In this document: piece by piece, positions 35,140-42,254 of the stretch
Layout: each line of letters begins with the position of its first letter
Numbering within the stretch: position 1 is the first letter of the stretch
NCBI GenBank assembly: GCA_963765105.1
Contig: CAVXUW010000004.1
Span: 558,001-622,000, forward strand
Source: CALMEC01 sp963765105
GTDB lineage: Bacteria > Actinomycetota > Thermoleophilia > Miltoncostaeales > Miltoncostaeaceae
Direction: 5' to 3'
Length of the DNA stretch: 64,000 nucleotides
Position numbers and translations under genes: made by a program
The notes under the pieces: model-generated
Told to the model about the DNA's origin: nothing
Database searches by the model: none
The model's input: the letters and a program-made list of their open reading frames with translations, nothing else

Positions 35140-35880
35140 TCAGTCATCCAGTTTTTCGAACTGGACCCGATCCGAAGACTGCGCGCTCACGTACGAATCG
35201 GCAACCGCTACTCCGAAACGCATCGCCGCAGTCAAGCCATCCCTGATATGCGCGACGAGTGGTTCGATGGCTGCGCGGCGGGCATCGTCAGGATTGCCTT
35301 CCGGTGCCAACTCGCCGAGAATGAGGCCAGCTGCGAGATCATCTGCGAACGTGAACCGGACAGACCTGAACGTCGGACCAGTGACGACCTCACCTACATC
35401 GTCCCGGACTCGATCGAGCGCTCCGCGTAGCTCTTCGTGCTCGGCGCAATCCGGATTGAGCATCTCCGGATAGTGGAAAAGGAGATCCCGCATTCGACCG
35501 AGGCGCTCCGCCAAGCCAGAGGGGTCCGTCGGAGTCCGAAATGCCCGAAGAAGGTTGAGATCTGTTTGGACGTCTTCCGCCAGTGCGTCCGTGAACACCT
35601 TAATCTCCTGATGGCGTCGAATGGACGCGTCCAGCCATTTGGAAAGTTCGACCAGATGTGCGCCGGACAAACGGAGAAAGTAGAAGTACTCATGGTCTGC
35701 GGGATCTCCTCCTTCCCCGCCGACGCTCTTGTCGCCGATGAGGACCGCATCGTTGCAGGCCATCAAGACAACGGACACCCAACGTCCAAGCGCGGAGTCG
35801 GCAGGGAAAAGGTCTCCCATTCGAAAGCGTGCCCGGAGTCGGGGTCGCGGAGCCCCTCCGCTTGCCTGATGACCACTCAC
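35140..35880 (-). CDS. Hypothetical helical protein, HEPN-like RxxxxH motif
   Basis: Not recognised as a named family. It has 246 residues from a GTG at 35880, or 226 from an ATG at residue 21. It is mostly helical and soluble, with no signal peptide. The segment GRMRDLLFHYPEM at residues 129-140 contains R131-x4-H136 followed by Tyr. That is the type of Arg-His motif found in HEPN RNases and related defence proteins that share an R-N/D...FHY helix. This is only a motif-level resemblance. It lies between the TIR gene and the coiled-coil membrane gene on the same strand, 180 bases upstream of the TIR start. Confidence 0.6.
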   Translation of the reverse strand: MSGHQASGGAPRPRLRARFRMGDLFPADSALGRWVSVVLMACNDAVLIGDKSVGGEGGDPADHEYFYFLRLSGAHLVELSKWLDASIRRHQEIKVFTDALAEDVQTDLNLLRAFRTPTDPSGLAERLGRMRDLLFHYPEMLNPDCAEHEELRGALDRVRDDVGEVVTGPTFRSVRFTFADDLAAGLILGELAPEGNPDDARRAAIEPLVAHIRDGLTAAMRFGVAVADSYVSAQSSDRVQFEKLDD

Positions 35881-36030
35881 GCGGCGCGCAGAGCGAACAC
35901 TGGAGTTCCCACGCCGCTGCTCGCTATTGCGAGCGGGAGCGAGTACTTGGGGCGAACGCTGTCAGCGTTGCACCGATAGCGAGGACGGCGCCCGCCGCAA
36001 ACCACCACCACACTGCCGAGTTCCTCAGCC

Positions 36031-36372
36031 TCAGTCACGACTCGCCCGCAACTTGGTTCGGCCGCCCAACTTGACCAGGGCGGCCTGGGCTTCAGGGCGC
36101 TGCAATGTGGCGAAGTCCGCTTCGACGAGAGCCTCCATCGCCTTCGCGTACGCCTCGCCTTCGGCTGCAAAGGCCGCATCTGAGAGCTTTCGTTGTTGAA
36201 AGAACTCGAAGCACATCTCGCCAGCGACGTGGTGCTTGAAGCGGTGAAAAAGCAGCGTGACCATGAGCAGCTCGGGCGCCGATAGACCCGCCAATGCTCG
36301 AGGGTCTGCCTGGATTTCCCACGCTGCCGTTTGGAGCCGCACCGTGTTCTTGCGATTTTCCCGAATGCCCAC
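36031..36372 (-). CDS. Hypothetical helical protein, N-terminus unclear
   Basis: Not recognised. It has 113 residues from the first canonical start (GTG 36372). The helix-rich, protein-like part begins at about KNTVRLQTAAWEI and includes ELLMVTLLFHRFKHHVAGEM and AEGEAYAKAMEALVEADF. The same frame is open about 75 bases further upstream with plausible residues (RPYPLVETRLGDHVGI) but no start codon. Downstream, in a different frame, a short WWWFAAGAVLAIGATL membrane helix (about 35910-36010) ends at a TAG; it may be a detached C-terminal anchor of this protein or of another. Damage by indels is likely. Confidence 0.5.
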   Translation of the reverse strand: MGIRENRKNTVRLQTAAWEIQADPRALAGLSAPELLMVTLLFHRFKHHVAGEMCFEFFQQRKLSDAAFAAEGEAYAKAMEALVEADFATLQRPEAQAALVKLGGRTKLRASRD

Positions 36373-36497
36373 GTGATCTCCGAGTCGGGTTTCGACCAGA
36401 GGATAAGGACGCGCCCGGCGGGCCGCAAATCTCCTTGACGCCTGAGATGCCGTAAAGCGCGGTCAGTAGCAGGCACCACTTCCGCATCGACTCCGCC

Positions 36498-37809
36498 CTA
36501 CTCAGCCACATCCTCGGCGGCCGCGTCCTCGCCGGGGGAAGAGAGCCGTCTGCGTGGTCGCCGCAAACGAATCGGTTCACGATCGATCCCGCGAATGCCA
36601 GCTTCGAAGAAGCCGTCTGCGAGGTCCGTCTTCTTCTGGTGTCGGTTCTCCTCCGGTAGCTCACGTAGGTATGCATCCAGGGAAGAGAGCTGAAGTTCCA
36701 CCTGCCTGTTCAGGCGGGCCTGTTCGCGATGCTTGGTCGATTCGTGTGCTGCGTAATACGCGAGACCAAGCACGGGCAGTCCTATGGCAACCTTGGCGAC
36801 GAACCTCTCGGCGTCGAACCCGCCCGAAAGGCCTGAGACCACCGCAACGAACGCGACGACGGTCGCACCGACGAATGCCCCAACCGCCACCCACCGCCAT
36901 CGGTTCGCTGCTGTCGTCTCGGTATTCGCCACCTTCTGATAACCGCCCGCCAGAACGGCGGCGCCCGTGGCGCCTACGGCACGTTCGGCCTCTGCCTTCA
37001 GTTCGTTGAGCTCGTCAAGGCGCGCCTTCGCCTCTTGGCCGAGACGGGCGAGTTGCGAATCAGCCTCCTTGGTGAGAGCGGCAAGTGCCTGTTCACCGGC
37101 GCTACGCGCATTGGCGATCGCTTCGGCGGCGGTGTGCGTCCCCTCGGTCGCCGTCGCCTCGATCAGGACGGTTGCCTCTGCGATCGTGTCCGCCACCTCG
37201 GTGCGGGCGGTCTCCAGCAGGGCGCTGAATTGCGATCGGCGTTGGGCAAGTTTCGTCGGAGAACTGAGCCTGAAACTGCGCGACAACGTTGTCTATCCGC
37301 GCCTCCTGTGTATCAACCTTGTCCGTCTGAGTCGTCAGTTGTCCGGCCAGCTGCTGCGCCTGACTCTCGAGCGAGCGCACCTCTTCCTCGACGTTCCTCG
37401 AGCGCTGCCCCACTGAGCGCCGAAAACTCGCGACTGCCTGCTGCAGGCCCTCGACGTCAGCCGCGGAAGTGAGCGGAAGCAGCGCTGGAAGGTGGGCGAT
37501 GATCACATCCGCTTGCCCATTCGCGTTGTCGAGGTGCGCCTGCGTGGGCGTCACGACGTACTGCTCAAGGTGGGAGTCTATCGTGCTCAGAGCGGACGCG
37601 ATACTGTCTAGCGCTGTCCGTGAAGCGAGTTCCGGGTCGGCAGCTCCCACCGTGCGGCGCACAGAATCAACAACCCGCTGCAGGCGGGTATGCGCCTCCC
37701 TCTCAACGACATCCGCCAGATACTCATCGGCAGCTCCCATGCGCTGGAGGACCTGCGTGAGGGCTGCATGCACTGGGTGTCCTTCGAACTGATCGTCCCA
37801 GGTCGTCAT
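36498..37809 (-). pseudogene. Coiled-coil membrane protein, interrupted by a one-base insertion
   Basis: Starts at the ATG at 37809 (MTTWDDQFEGHPVHAALTQV), 6 bases from a TATGAT box. The N-terminal ~185 residues are long helices, ending in a heptad-rich stretch (VEEEVRSLESQAQQLAGQL). The frame is lost at the AAA on the minus strand (37253-37251). After removing one A it continues as LAQRRSQFSALLETARTE, more coiled coil, two membrane helices (WVAVGAFVGATVVAFVAVV and FVAKVAIGLPVLGLAYYAA) and a basic/acidic tail, to the stop at 36498. The repaired length is about 436 residues. No known family; the layout suits a membrane-tethered sensor or scaffold. Confidence 0.7.
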
Positions 37810-37815
37810 GGTAGG

Positions 37816-37821
37816 ATCATA
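37816..37821 (-). promoter_or_regulatory. -10 box TATGAT for a leaderless start
   Basis: On the minus strand TATGAT ends 6 bases before the ATG at 37809. The 240 bases from here to the tRNA gene contain no supported gene. Confidence 0.5.
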
Positions 37822-38060
37822 GGAGGTATCAGGGGTGGCCAGCTTCACTGAGTGGCGCGCCGACCGTCCATTCATCGGGCGCCGGTACGGAGGTGCTCCC
37901 TCTGGCTCGTAATGCCAGAACCTGCAGCGCGGCGGCCGGTGGCACGTTGGTTCCGCCCACGGGTTGCGCACGTCCCTGAAGGCCATCCAGGAGTGCCTCG
38001 ACCGCCCGTGCCAAAAACGGTCAGTTTTGGCAATGCCCGGCGTGACACCCACATCACTAG

Positions 38061-38146
38061 TGCCGGAGCCGGGGTTCGAACCCGGACGCCCCGTGAGGGG
38101 CAAGGGAGTTTAAGTCCCGCGCGTCTGCCAGTTCCGCCACTCCGGC
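38061..38146 (-). tRNA. tRNA-Leu (TAA anticodon)
   Basis: The minus strand folds as a class II tRNA. The acceptor stem GCCGGAG (38146 side) pairs with CTCCGGC, and the discriminator is A. The D-arm contains TGGCAGACGC, and the anticodon loop CTTAAAC gives anticodon TAA. A long variable arm TTGCCCCTCACGGGGC and T-arm GGGTTCGAACCCC follow. The 3' CCA is not encoded. It reads UUA/UUG codons. Its 3' end faces the accessory region at 25-38 kb. Confidence 0.95.
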
Positions 38147-38159
38147 TTGGGCCGGGCTT

Positions 38160-38429
38160 CTAACGTCCGAAAGACGCAGGGCCCGGTGTTCGGTCCACGG
38201 CGGATAAGCGTGCGTGTTCGACGGCGCGTGCCCATGACTCCGGCAGGATCGGCCAGCGTTCGAGGATCTGGGCGTGGCGGATGTGACGGTAGTTCTCGCC
38301 CTTCGCAAAGATCATGCGGCGCTCATCCTGGGGGCGCTGCACCTCGCGCAGTGCGTTGGCCAGGCCGTCGACCAGGTTGACGGCCTCTTCCTCGGGTAGT
38401 GCTGTGCTATCCACAACGAGTTCCGACAT
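38160..38429 (-). CDS. Small conserved hypothetical protein
   Basis: An 89-residue soluble protein (MSELVVDSTALPEEEAVNLV at the N-terminus; a central basic segment QDERRMIFAKGENYRHIRHA; WPILPESWARAVEHA near 60-74). No family recognised, but the composition is that of a real protein, and it lies directly downstream of the Ppx gene on the same strand with only a 10-base gap. The ATG at 38429 is preferred over the GTG three bases earlier. Confidence 0.65.
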   Translation of the reverse strand: MSELVVDSTALPEEEAVNLVDGLANALREVQRPQDERRMIFAKGENYRHIRHAQILERWPILPESWARAVEHARLSAVDRTPGPASFGR

Positions 38430-38436
38430 CACCTAA

Positions 38437-38442
38437 ATCCTA
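38437..38442 (-). promoter_or_regulatory. Possible -10 box TAGGAT overlapping the ppx stop codon
   Basis: On the minus strand TAGGAT begins with the TAG stop of the upstream phosphatase gene and ends 7 bases before the ATG at 38429. It could be a leaderless internal promoter or chance, since the two genes may also be co-transcribed. Confidence 0.3.
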
Positions 38443-39357
38443 CCGGGTGATGGTTGCGAGGCGAAGGATCACTCCGTCGAGCAGATCGCGCTCGCTCACG
38501 GCAACCGCATCGACGTTGCCGGAGTCGAGCACGGCGCAGGCGATGAGGCCCCCGGCGACGATCGACTCGGCCCGCTCCGGCTGCAGCCCCGGAACGCGCT
38601 TGCGTTCGGCAAGAGGAAGGGAAGCGAGGTCGGCCATGATGGCTTCCATCTCCACTCGGGTGAGGCGCAATCCATGGATGCGTTCGGGGTCGTAGACGCC
38701 GAGCGCCACCGAGGCGATGGTGGTCATCGTGCCGGCCACACCCACCATGGGAGCCACGCCGCCGATGCCCTCGAGCGCCGGGGTGGCAAGATCGCGCACC
38801 GCCTCCCGAAGCTCTAACTGCTCGAGCGACGTGGGGGGGTCGGTGTGCAGGTGCCGTTCGGTGAGGCGCACGGCGCCGATGTCGAGCGACACCGCTGCTT
38901 GCGGCCCGTCACCATCACCACGGATGAGCTCGGTGGACCCCCCACCGATGTCCATGACGACCACCGGCCCGCTTCCTTTGACGGCAAGGCGGGCCCCTGC
39001 GTAGGCCAGTTGCGCCTCGTCCGCACCGCTCAACACACGAAGCGCCGTGCCCAGGTGCGTCGTGATGATCCGTGCCACGCGGTCGCGGTTCGGTGCATCG
39101 CGCACCGCGGATGTACCCACCGCAATGACCTCATCCGGCGCGAACTGTTTGAGCGCTTTCGCGTAGTCGGCACAGCATGCGTCGAGCCGGGCCAGCGCCT
39201 CGTCGGTGACCGAACCGTCCTCATTGGCACCGCGCTTGAGTGAGGTGATCGTTGTTGTGCGCTCCCCGTCGGGACCGCCGGGGCCAATCGCATCGCAGAG
39301 AAAGAGCCGCGTCGAGTTCGACCCGACATCGATCACCGCCGTTCGAACGGCACTCAC
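38440..39357 (-). CDS. Ppx/GppA exopolyphosphatase/pppGpp phosphatase
   Basis: Actin-fold phosphatase that hydrolyses polyphosphate or pppGpp. From the GTG at 39357, overlapping the upstream stop as GTGA, it has 305 residues, the short actinobacterial form without a C-terminal HD domain. Motifs: IDVGSNSTRLFL near residues 8-19, the catalytic-Glu region ADEAQLAY near 117-124, VVMDIGGGSTELI near 135-147 and GVAGTMTT near 216-223. It may work with the PPK2 at 50.3 kb in polyphosphate turnover, though the genes are not linked. The upstream open frame belongs to a shadow. Confidence 0.92.
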   Translation of the reverse strand: MSAVRTAVIDVGSNSTRLFLCDAIGPGGPDGERTTTITSLKRGANEDGSVTDEALARLDACCADYAKALKQFAPDEVIAVGTSAVRDAPNRDRVARIITTHLGTALRVLSGADEAQLAYAGARLAVKGSGPVVVMDIGGGSTELIRGDGDGPQAAVSLDIGAVRLTERHLHTDPPTSLEQLELREAVRDLATPALEGIGGVAPMVGVAGTMTTIASVALGVYDPERIHGLRLTRVEMEAIMADLASLPLAERKRVPGLQPERAESIVAGGLIACAVLDSGNVDAVAVSERDLLDGVILRLATITR

Positions 39358-39686
39358 TTCCCCAGGTACCGAAACGGTGCGCGAATGACGTTCAGCGACC
39401 GCGAGGCGTACTGCAGGAGAACCTTGAGCTCGCCGGTTTGGCCACTCACCTTCTCGATGGCGCCCGTCAGGTCGCCCTGCCCCTCGGCGAGGGTCGCGAC
39501 ACGCCGCTCGGCGTCGGCCAACCCGGTGTTGATGACGTTGACCGGCCCCTGTACACGGTCCATGCCCGTGCGGGCAGTGCGTACCAGGCCGATGGTGCGC
39601 ACGATCAGGATCGTGAGCCCCATGAGACACAAAACAACCAGCACAATGATGGCCAGGAGGATTTGGTGGTCGATGACCCAGGACAC
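39354..39686 (-). CDS. Single-helix membrane protein with coiled-coil tail
   Basis: A 110-residue protein with one N-terminal membrane helix (about 8-30, ILLAIIVLVVLCLMGLTILIV), followed by a helical tail (VINTGLADAERRVATLAEGQ). The layout is similar to DUF948-type proteins, but I cannot confirm the family. Translationally coupled to ppx by a GTGA overlap. The GTG start is preceded by CATACT 7 bases upstream, a possible leaderless -10 box. Function unknown. Confidence 0.7.
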   Translation of the reverse strand: MSWVIDHQILLAIIVLVVLCLMGLTILIVRTIGLVRTARTGMDRVQGPVNVINTGLADAERRVATLAEGQGDLTGAIEKVSGQTGELKVLLQYASRSLNVIRAPFRYLGK

Positions 39687-39712
39687 GGCGGCAAGTATGG
39701 CAGCCGCGCGAC

Positions 39713-39718
39713 TAGGGT
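39713..39718 (+). promoter_or_regulatory. -10 box TAGGGT for a leaderless start
   Basis: TAGGGT ends 7 bases before the ATG at 39726, with no ribosome binding site; the divergent gene starts only 40 bases away. Confidence 0.45.
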
Positions 39719-39725
39719 TTAACCC

Positions 39726-40724
39726 ATGCCGTCGTCGTCATCGCCGCAACGTCCGCGCCTTATCGGCGACGTGCGGTTCGTTCCGTTTCACCAGCTGGGT
39801 GGCCAGGCCCATGTCATCGTCGACGGCCCGGCGACCGACGGAACGGTTCTGGGACTCTCTCATTGGCCCAGCGGCGGCACACCGCCCGAGCTTCTGGCCG
39901 ACACCAGCACCGAGATCGTCGTCCGGTATCTCGACTCCGACCCGCAGGGGCCGGAGGTGACGGTCATCTCGAACAACCACTTCGACGAGGATGGTTTGTT
40001 TGCCGCGTGGATGGCGGTTGAACAACCCTCATCGTCGTCGCTGCGCGCACGTGCCATCGCGGCAGCCGAGGCCGGTGACTTTCACACCTGGACCGAACCG
40101 GAGCATGCGCAGATCGCCTTGGCAGCAATGGCAATGGCCGAACGCCCCACCACGCCATTCGCCGACGTCATCCGCGCACTCAACCGCGCCCGTACCCACG
40201 ACCCCGCAGGGACGATCTACACAACCCTCATCCGCCACGTCGGCAAGTTGATCGACGATCCGCACCGCTACCGCCTGCTGTGGCAGGAACCCTGGCACGC
40301 GGTGGAACGTGACCGGGCCGACATCGACGACGGAACGATTCGCATCGAGGAGGTACCTGGCGCCGACATCGCGATCGTGCGTGGGCCGCGTCGACCGCAC
40401 CGGCTGGCGGTGTTTCCTCTCACTGACGCCATGCGCATCATCTGGTCAACCGACGACGGACGCCTGGGACTCGAACACCGCTACGAAACCTGGGTGGCCT
40501 TCTCGTCGCGTCTGCGTCGCCCTCGGGTGGATCTGACCCCGGCCCTGGCCAAACTCACCAAACGCGACACCCTCGCAAACGACTGGCGGTTTGACGGCAT
40601 CGAGGTGCCGCAAGCCCGACTCGTGCCGCTCGATCGCCACGGGCAGCCCTGCCCCTCCTCGCTCGATGCCGATACGCTGGCCGCCATCGTGGCCGAGCAC
40701 TCCCCCACCCCGGTGTCGTCGTGA
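39726..40724 (+). CDS. Conserved hypothetical protein (possibly DUF6687)
   Basis: A 332-residue soluble protein. It contains HVIVDGPATDGTVLGLSHWP near residues 29-48 and VISNNHFDEDGLFAAW near 80-95. The Asn-His-Phe-Asp-Glu-Asp-Gly block resembles a metal- or phosphate-binding motif and is what I associate with DUF6687, though I am not certain of that name. The C-terminal half contains the WSTDDGRLGLEHRYETWVAF segment. No enzymatic role is known to me. It overlaps the next small gene by four bases (GTGA). Confidence 0.7.
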   Translation: MPSSSSPQRPRLIGDVRFVPFHQLGGQAHVIVDGPATDGTVLGLSHWPSGGTPPELLADTSTEIVVRYLDSDPQGPEVTVISNNHFDEDGLFAAWMAVEQPSSSSLRARAIAAAEAGDFHTWTEPEHAQIALAAMAMAERPTTPFADVIRALNRARTHDPAGTIYTTLIRHVGKLIDDPHRYRLLWQEPWHAVERDRADIDDGTIRIEEVPGADIAIVRGPRRPHRLAVFPLTDAMRIIWSTDDGRLGLEHRYETWVAFSSRLRRPRVDLTPALAKLTKRDTLANDWRFDGIEVPQARLVPLDRHGQPCPSSLDADTLAAIVAEHSPTPVSS

Positions 40725-40948
40725 GCGACGCCGACGCTGCACGCGCAAAGGTTCGCCAACTGCTGCTGTCAGGCGACAACACCATCAAGAACAAGCGCAA
40801 CTACACCCGTGCCCGCACCAACTTTGCTCAGGCACGTGAGCTGGTCGTGACTCACGACCTGGGCGACGAGCTTCTCGCCATCATCGACCGCCGCATCGAG
40901 GGGCTGCCGCCTCACAGCGGGGACGAGGCCGTACCACCGTCCGCGTAG
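40721..40948 (+). CDS. Small helical hypothetical protein
   Basis: 75 residues, coupled to the preceding gene by a GTGA overlap. It reads as a helical-hairpin of TPR-like character (ARAKVRQLLLSGDNTIKNKR then YTRARTNFAQARELV). No family recognised. Coupling suggests it acts with the upstream protein. Confidence 0.6.
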   Translation: MSDADAARAKVRQLLLSGDNTIKNKRNYTRARTNFAQARELVVTHDLGDELLAIIDRRIEGLPPHSGDEAVPPSA

Positions 40949-40988
40949 CAGCCATTTCAATCTGCGAGCAGGATACGCTCTCCACCGT

Positions 40989-41405
40989 CTACCGGTCGGT
41001 CGTCGCGCCTGAATCGCGAGGCTGAGTCACAGCGATACCCGCCGCCTCTGCGGCCAGGACAAGGCGGTAGTCGTAGGCAATGAAACCCGTGAGGTCCGAA
41101 CCGATCGAAAGCGCACTGGCGAGGTGAATCGCATCGAGGGAACGAAGCAACGGTTCGCCAGCATCGGCAGCGTCGTTCATCAATCCGCTGCTCAACGGGA
41201 TTAGGTCGAGCTGAGAGACCAGAACGCGTGCAGCCGGGAGCATTCCATCGTCGAGCCGGCGCGTGCTCCGGATGACCTCAACCCTCACAATCTCACTACT
41301 GATTTTGGGGTTTCCTTCGCGCTCTGACATCCAGAGAGCAAGTGCGGCGCTGTCAGTCTCCTCGAAGAGCAACTTGAGAAGTGCCGACGCATCAAAGTAG
41401 ATCAC
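40989..41405 (-). CDS. PIN-domain ribonuclease toxin (VapC-like)
   Basis: A 138-residue PIN-domain protein, the toxin of a type II system. VapC toxins are Mg-dependent endoribonucleases that cut tRNA or rRNA. Acidic residues in place: D5 in MIYFDASALLKLLFEE, E42/E46-type residues in SSEIVRVEVIRS near 36-47, and the C-terminal SLDAIHLASAL near 89-99. The last Asp of the usual quartet is in FIAYDYRL near 109-116. It overlaps the antitoxin gene by four bases (ATGA), antitoxin first. Confidence 0.92.
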   Translation of the reverse strand: MIYFDASALLKLLFEETDSAALALWMSEREGNPKISSEIVRVEVIRSTRRLDDGMLPAARVLVSQLDLIPLSSGLMNDAADAGEPLLRSLDAIHLASALSIGSDLTGFIAYDYRLVLAAEAAGIAVTQPRDSGATTDR

Positions 41406-41665
41406 TGCTCGTCGCGCAGCTCGTCGAGCACTTCTTGGGTTGGCCTCGATGCCACGACCCGTTGAGGAAAACGAAATGGCCTTGAGGCCGGGATGAGTCG
41501 CCCGTCCGCAATCAAGCGCTCGCGCGCTCCGCGGGCTGGGTCGGGTGGCACAAGCAGCGCGACGAGCTTGCCGCGCTCAGTGACCTCAACCGTCTCTCCG
41601 AGCTTCACATGATCAAGGTACCGACTGGCGTTCTGTCTTAACTCGCGGACTCCGATTCGCTCCAT
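41402..41665 (-). CDS. Phd/YefM-family antitoxin
   Basis: Neutralises the PIN toxin and represses the operon by binding the palindrome upstream. The N-terminal DNA-binding domain has the Phd/YefM signature: GVRELRQNASRYLDHVK near residues 5-21 and VTERGKLVALLVPP near 28-41. The C-terminal tail (about 50-87) is the flexible toxin-binding part. I prefer the ATG at 41665, 6 bases from a TACAGT box, over the GTG two codons earlier. Confidence 0.92.
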   Translation of the reverse strand: MERIGVRELRQNASRYLDHVKLGETVEVTERGKLVALLVPPDPARGARERLIADGRLIPASRPFRFPQRVVASRPTQEVLDELRDEQ

Positions 41666-41671
41666 TGCCAC

Positions 41672-41694
41672 ACTGTAGCAGCTAATGTGCTACA
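41672..41694. promoter_or_regulatory. Toxin-antitoxin operator with overlapping -10 box
   Basis: TGTAGCA (41674-41680), 7 bases, then TGCTACA (41688-41694): a perfect 7-bp inverted repeat just upstream of the antitoxin gene. On the minus strand TACAGT (41677-41672) is a TANNNT -10 box within this site and 6 bases from the ATG, so a bound antitoxin complex would cover the promoter. Confidence 0.7.
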
Positions 41695-41698
41695 ACCG

Positions 41699-42169
41699 TC
41701 ACGGCCGACCTACCGCCTCCTCCCCGTCCCAATAGTCGACGTGGTCGCCGCGGCGGTACAACTCGGAGACACCCGTCTCGCGGTCATAGGCGCCGACCTT
41801 GTCGGAGTCGGGGTAGATCACGATGTCGGGTGGGCCGTTGGTCGAGATCGCCACGAAGCGCAGCGCGTTGGGGCCGGGGCAGCGCAGCTGATGGGCGCCG
41901 CCTTCGCCAACGGGGAATGCCACGACCTCACCACGTGTGAGGGGTCGCCATCCGGCCGGGCTGCGAAGCTCGCCGTCGCCGTCGATGACGATCACCATCT
42001 CCTCGGCGGCGAGATGGAAGTGGTACGGGTAGGCCAGCTGGCCGGGCGGCACCTCCCAGACGGTCGCGCCGAGCCGGCCTGAGCCCGCTCGGTCACCCAC
42101 GCGGCGGCGACGGGAGCGAAAGCCGTCCTGGTCGCGTTCCTCGAGATCGTCGGAATAGATGTTCGGCAT
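41699..42169 (-). CDS. Cupin-domain protein
   Basis: A 156-residue single-domain cupin starting at MPNIYSDDLEERD. Cupin motif 1 is PYHFHLAAEEMVIVIDGDGE near residues 46-65, with the metal-binding His and Glu. Motif 2 (GEGGAHQLRCPG near 86-97) has the later His. The pattern RPLTRGEVVAFPVGEGGAHQ is typical of small cupins of unknown substrate. The stop lies only 4 bases from the toxin-antitoxin operator. In-frame sequence upstream to 42247 overlaps the divergent gene and is not coding. Confidence 0.82.
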   Translation of the reverse strand: MPNIYSDDLEERDQDGFRSRRRRVGDRAGSGRLGATVWEVPPGQLAYPYHFHLAAEEMVIVIDGDGELRSPAGWRPLTRGEVVAFPVGEGGAHQLRCPGPNALRFVAISTNGPPDIVIYPDSDKVGAYDRETGVSELYRRGDHVDYWDGEEAVGRP

Positions 42170-42254
42170 GAGTGGCAGTCTGCCAGGGCGAATGTCTCTC
42201 TCGCGACCGGTGCCCCCTTCGGTTTTCGCGAGAGATGCCGATAACACGCGCGGA

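Noticed and set aside
38061..38146. Search for a second copy of the tRNA-Leu 3' end as an attachment site
   Set aside because: No matching GGTTCGAACCC segment was seen elsewhere in the 25-38 kb region by eye.
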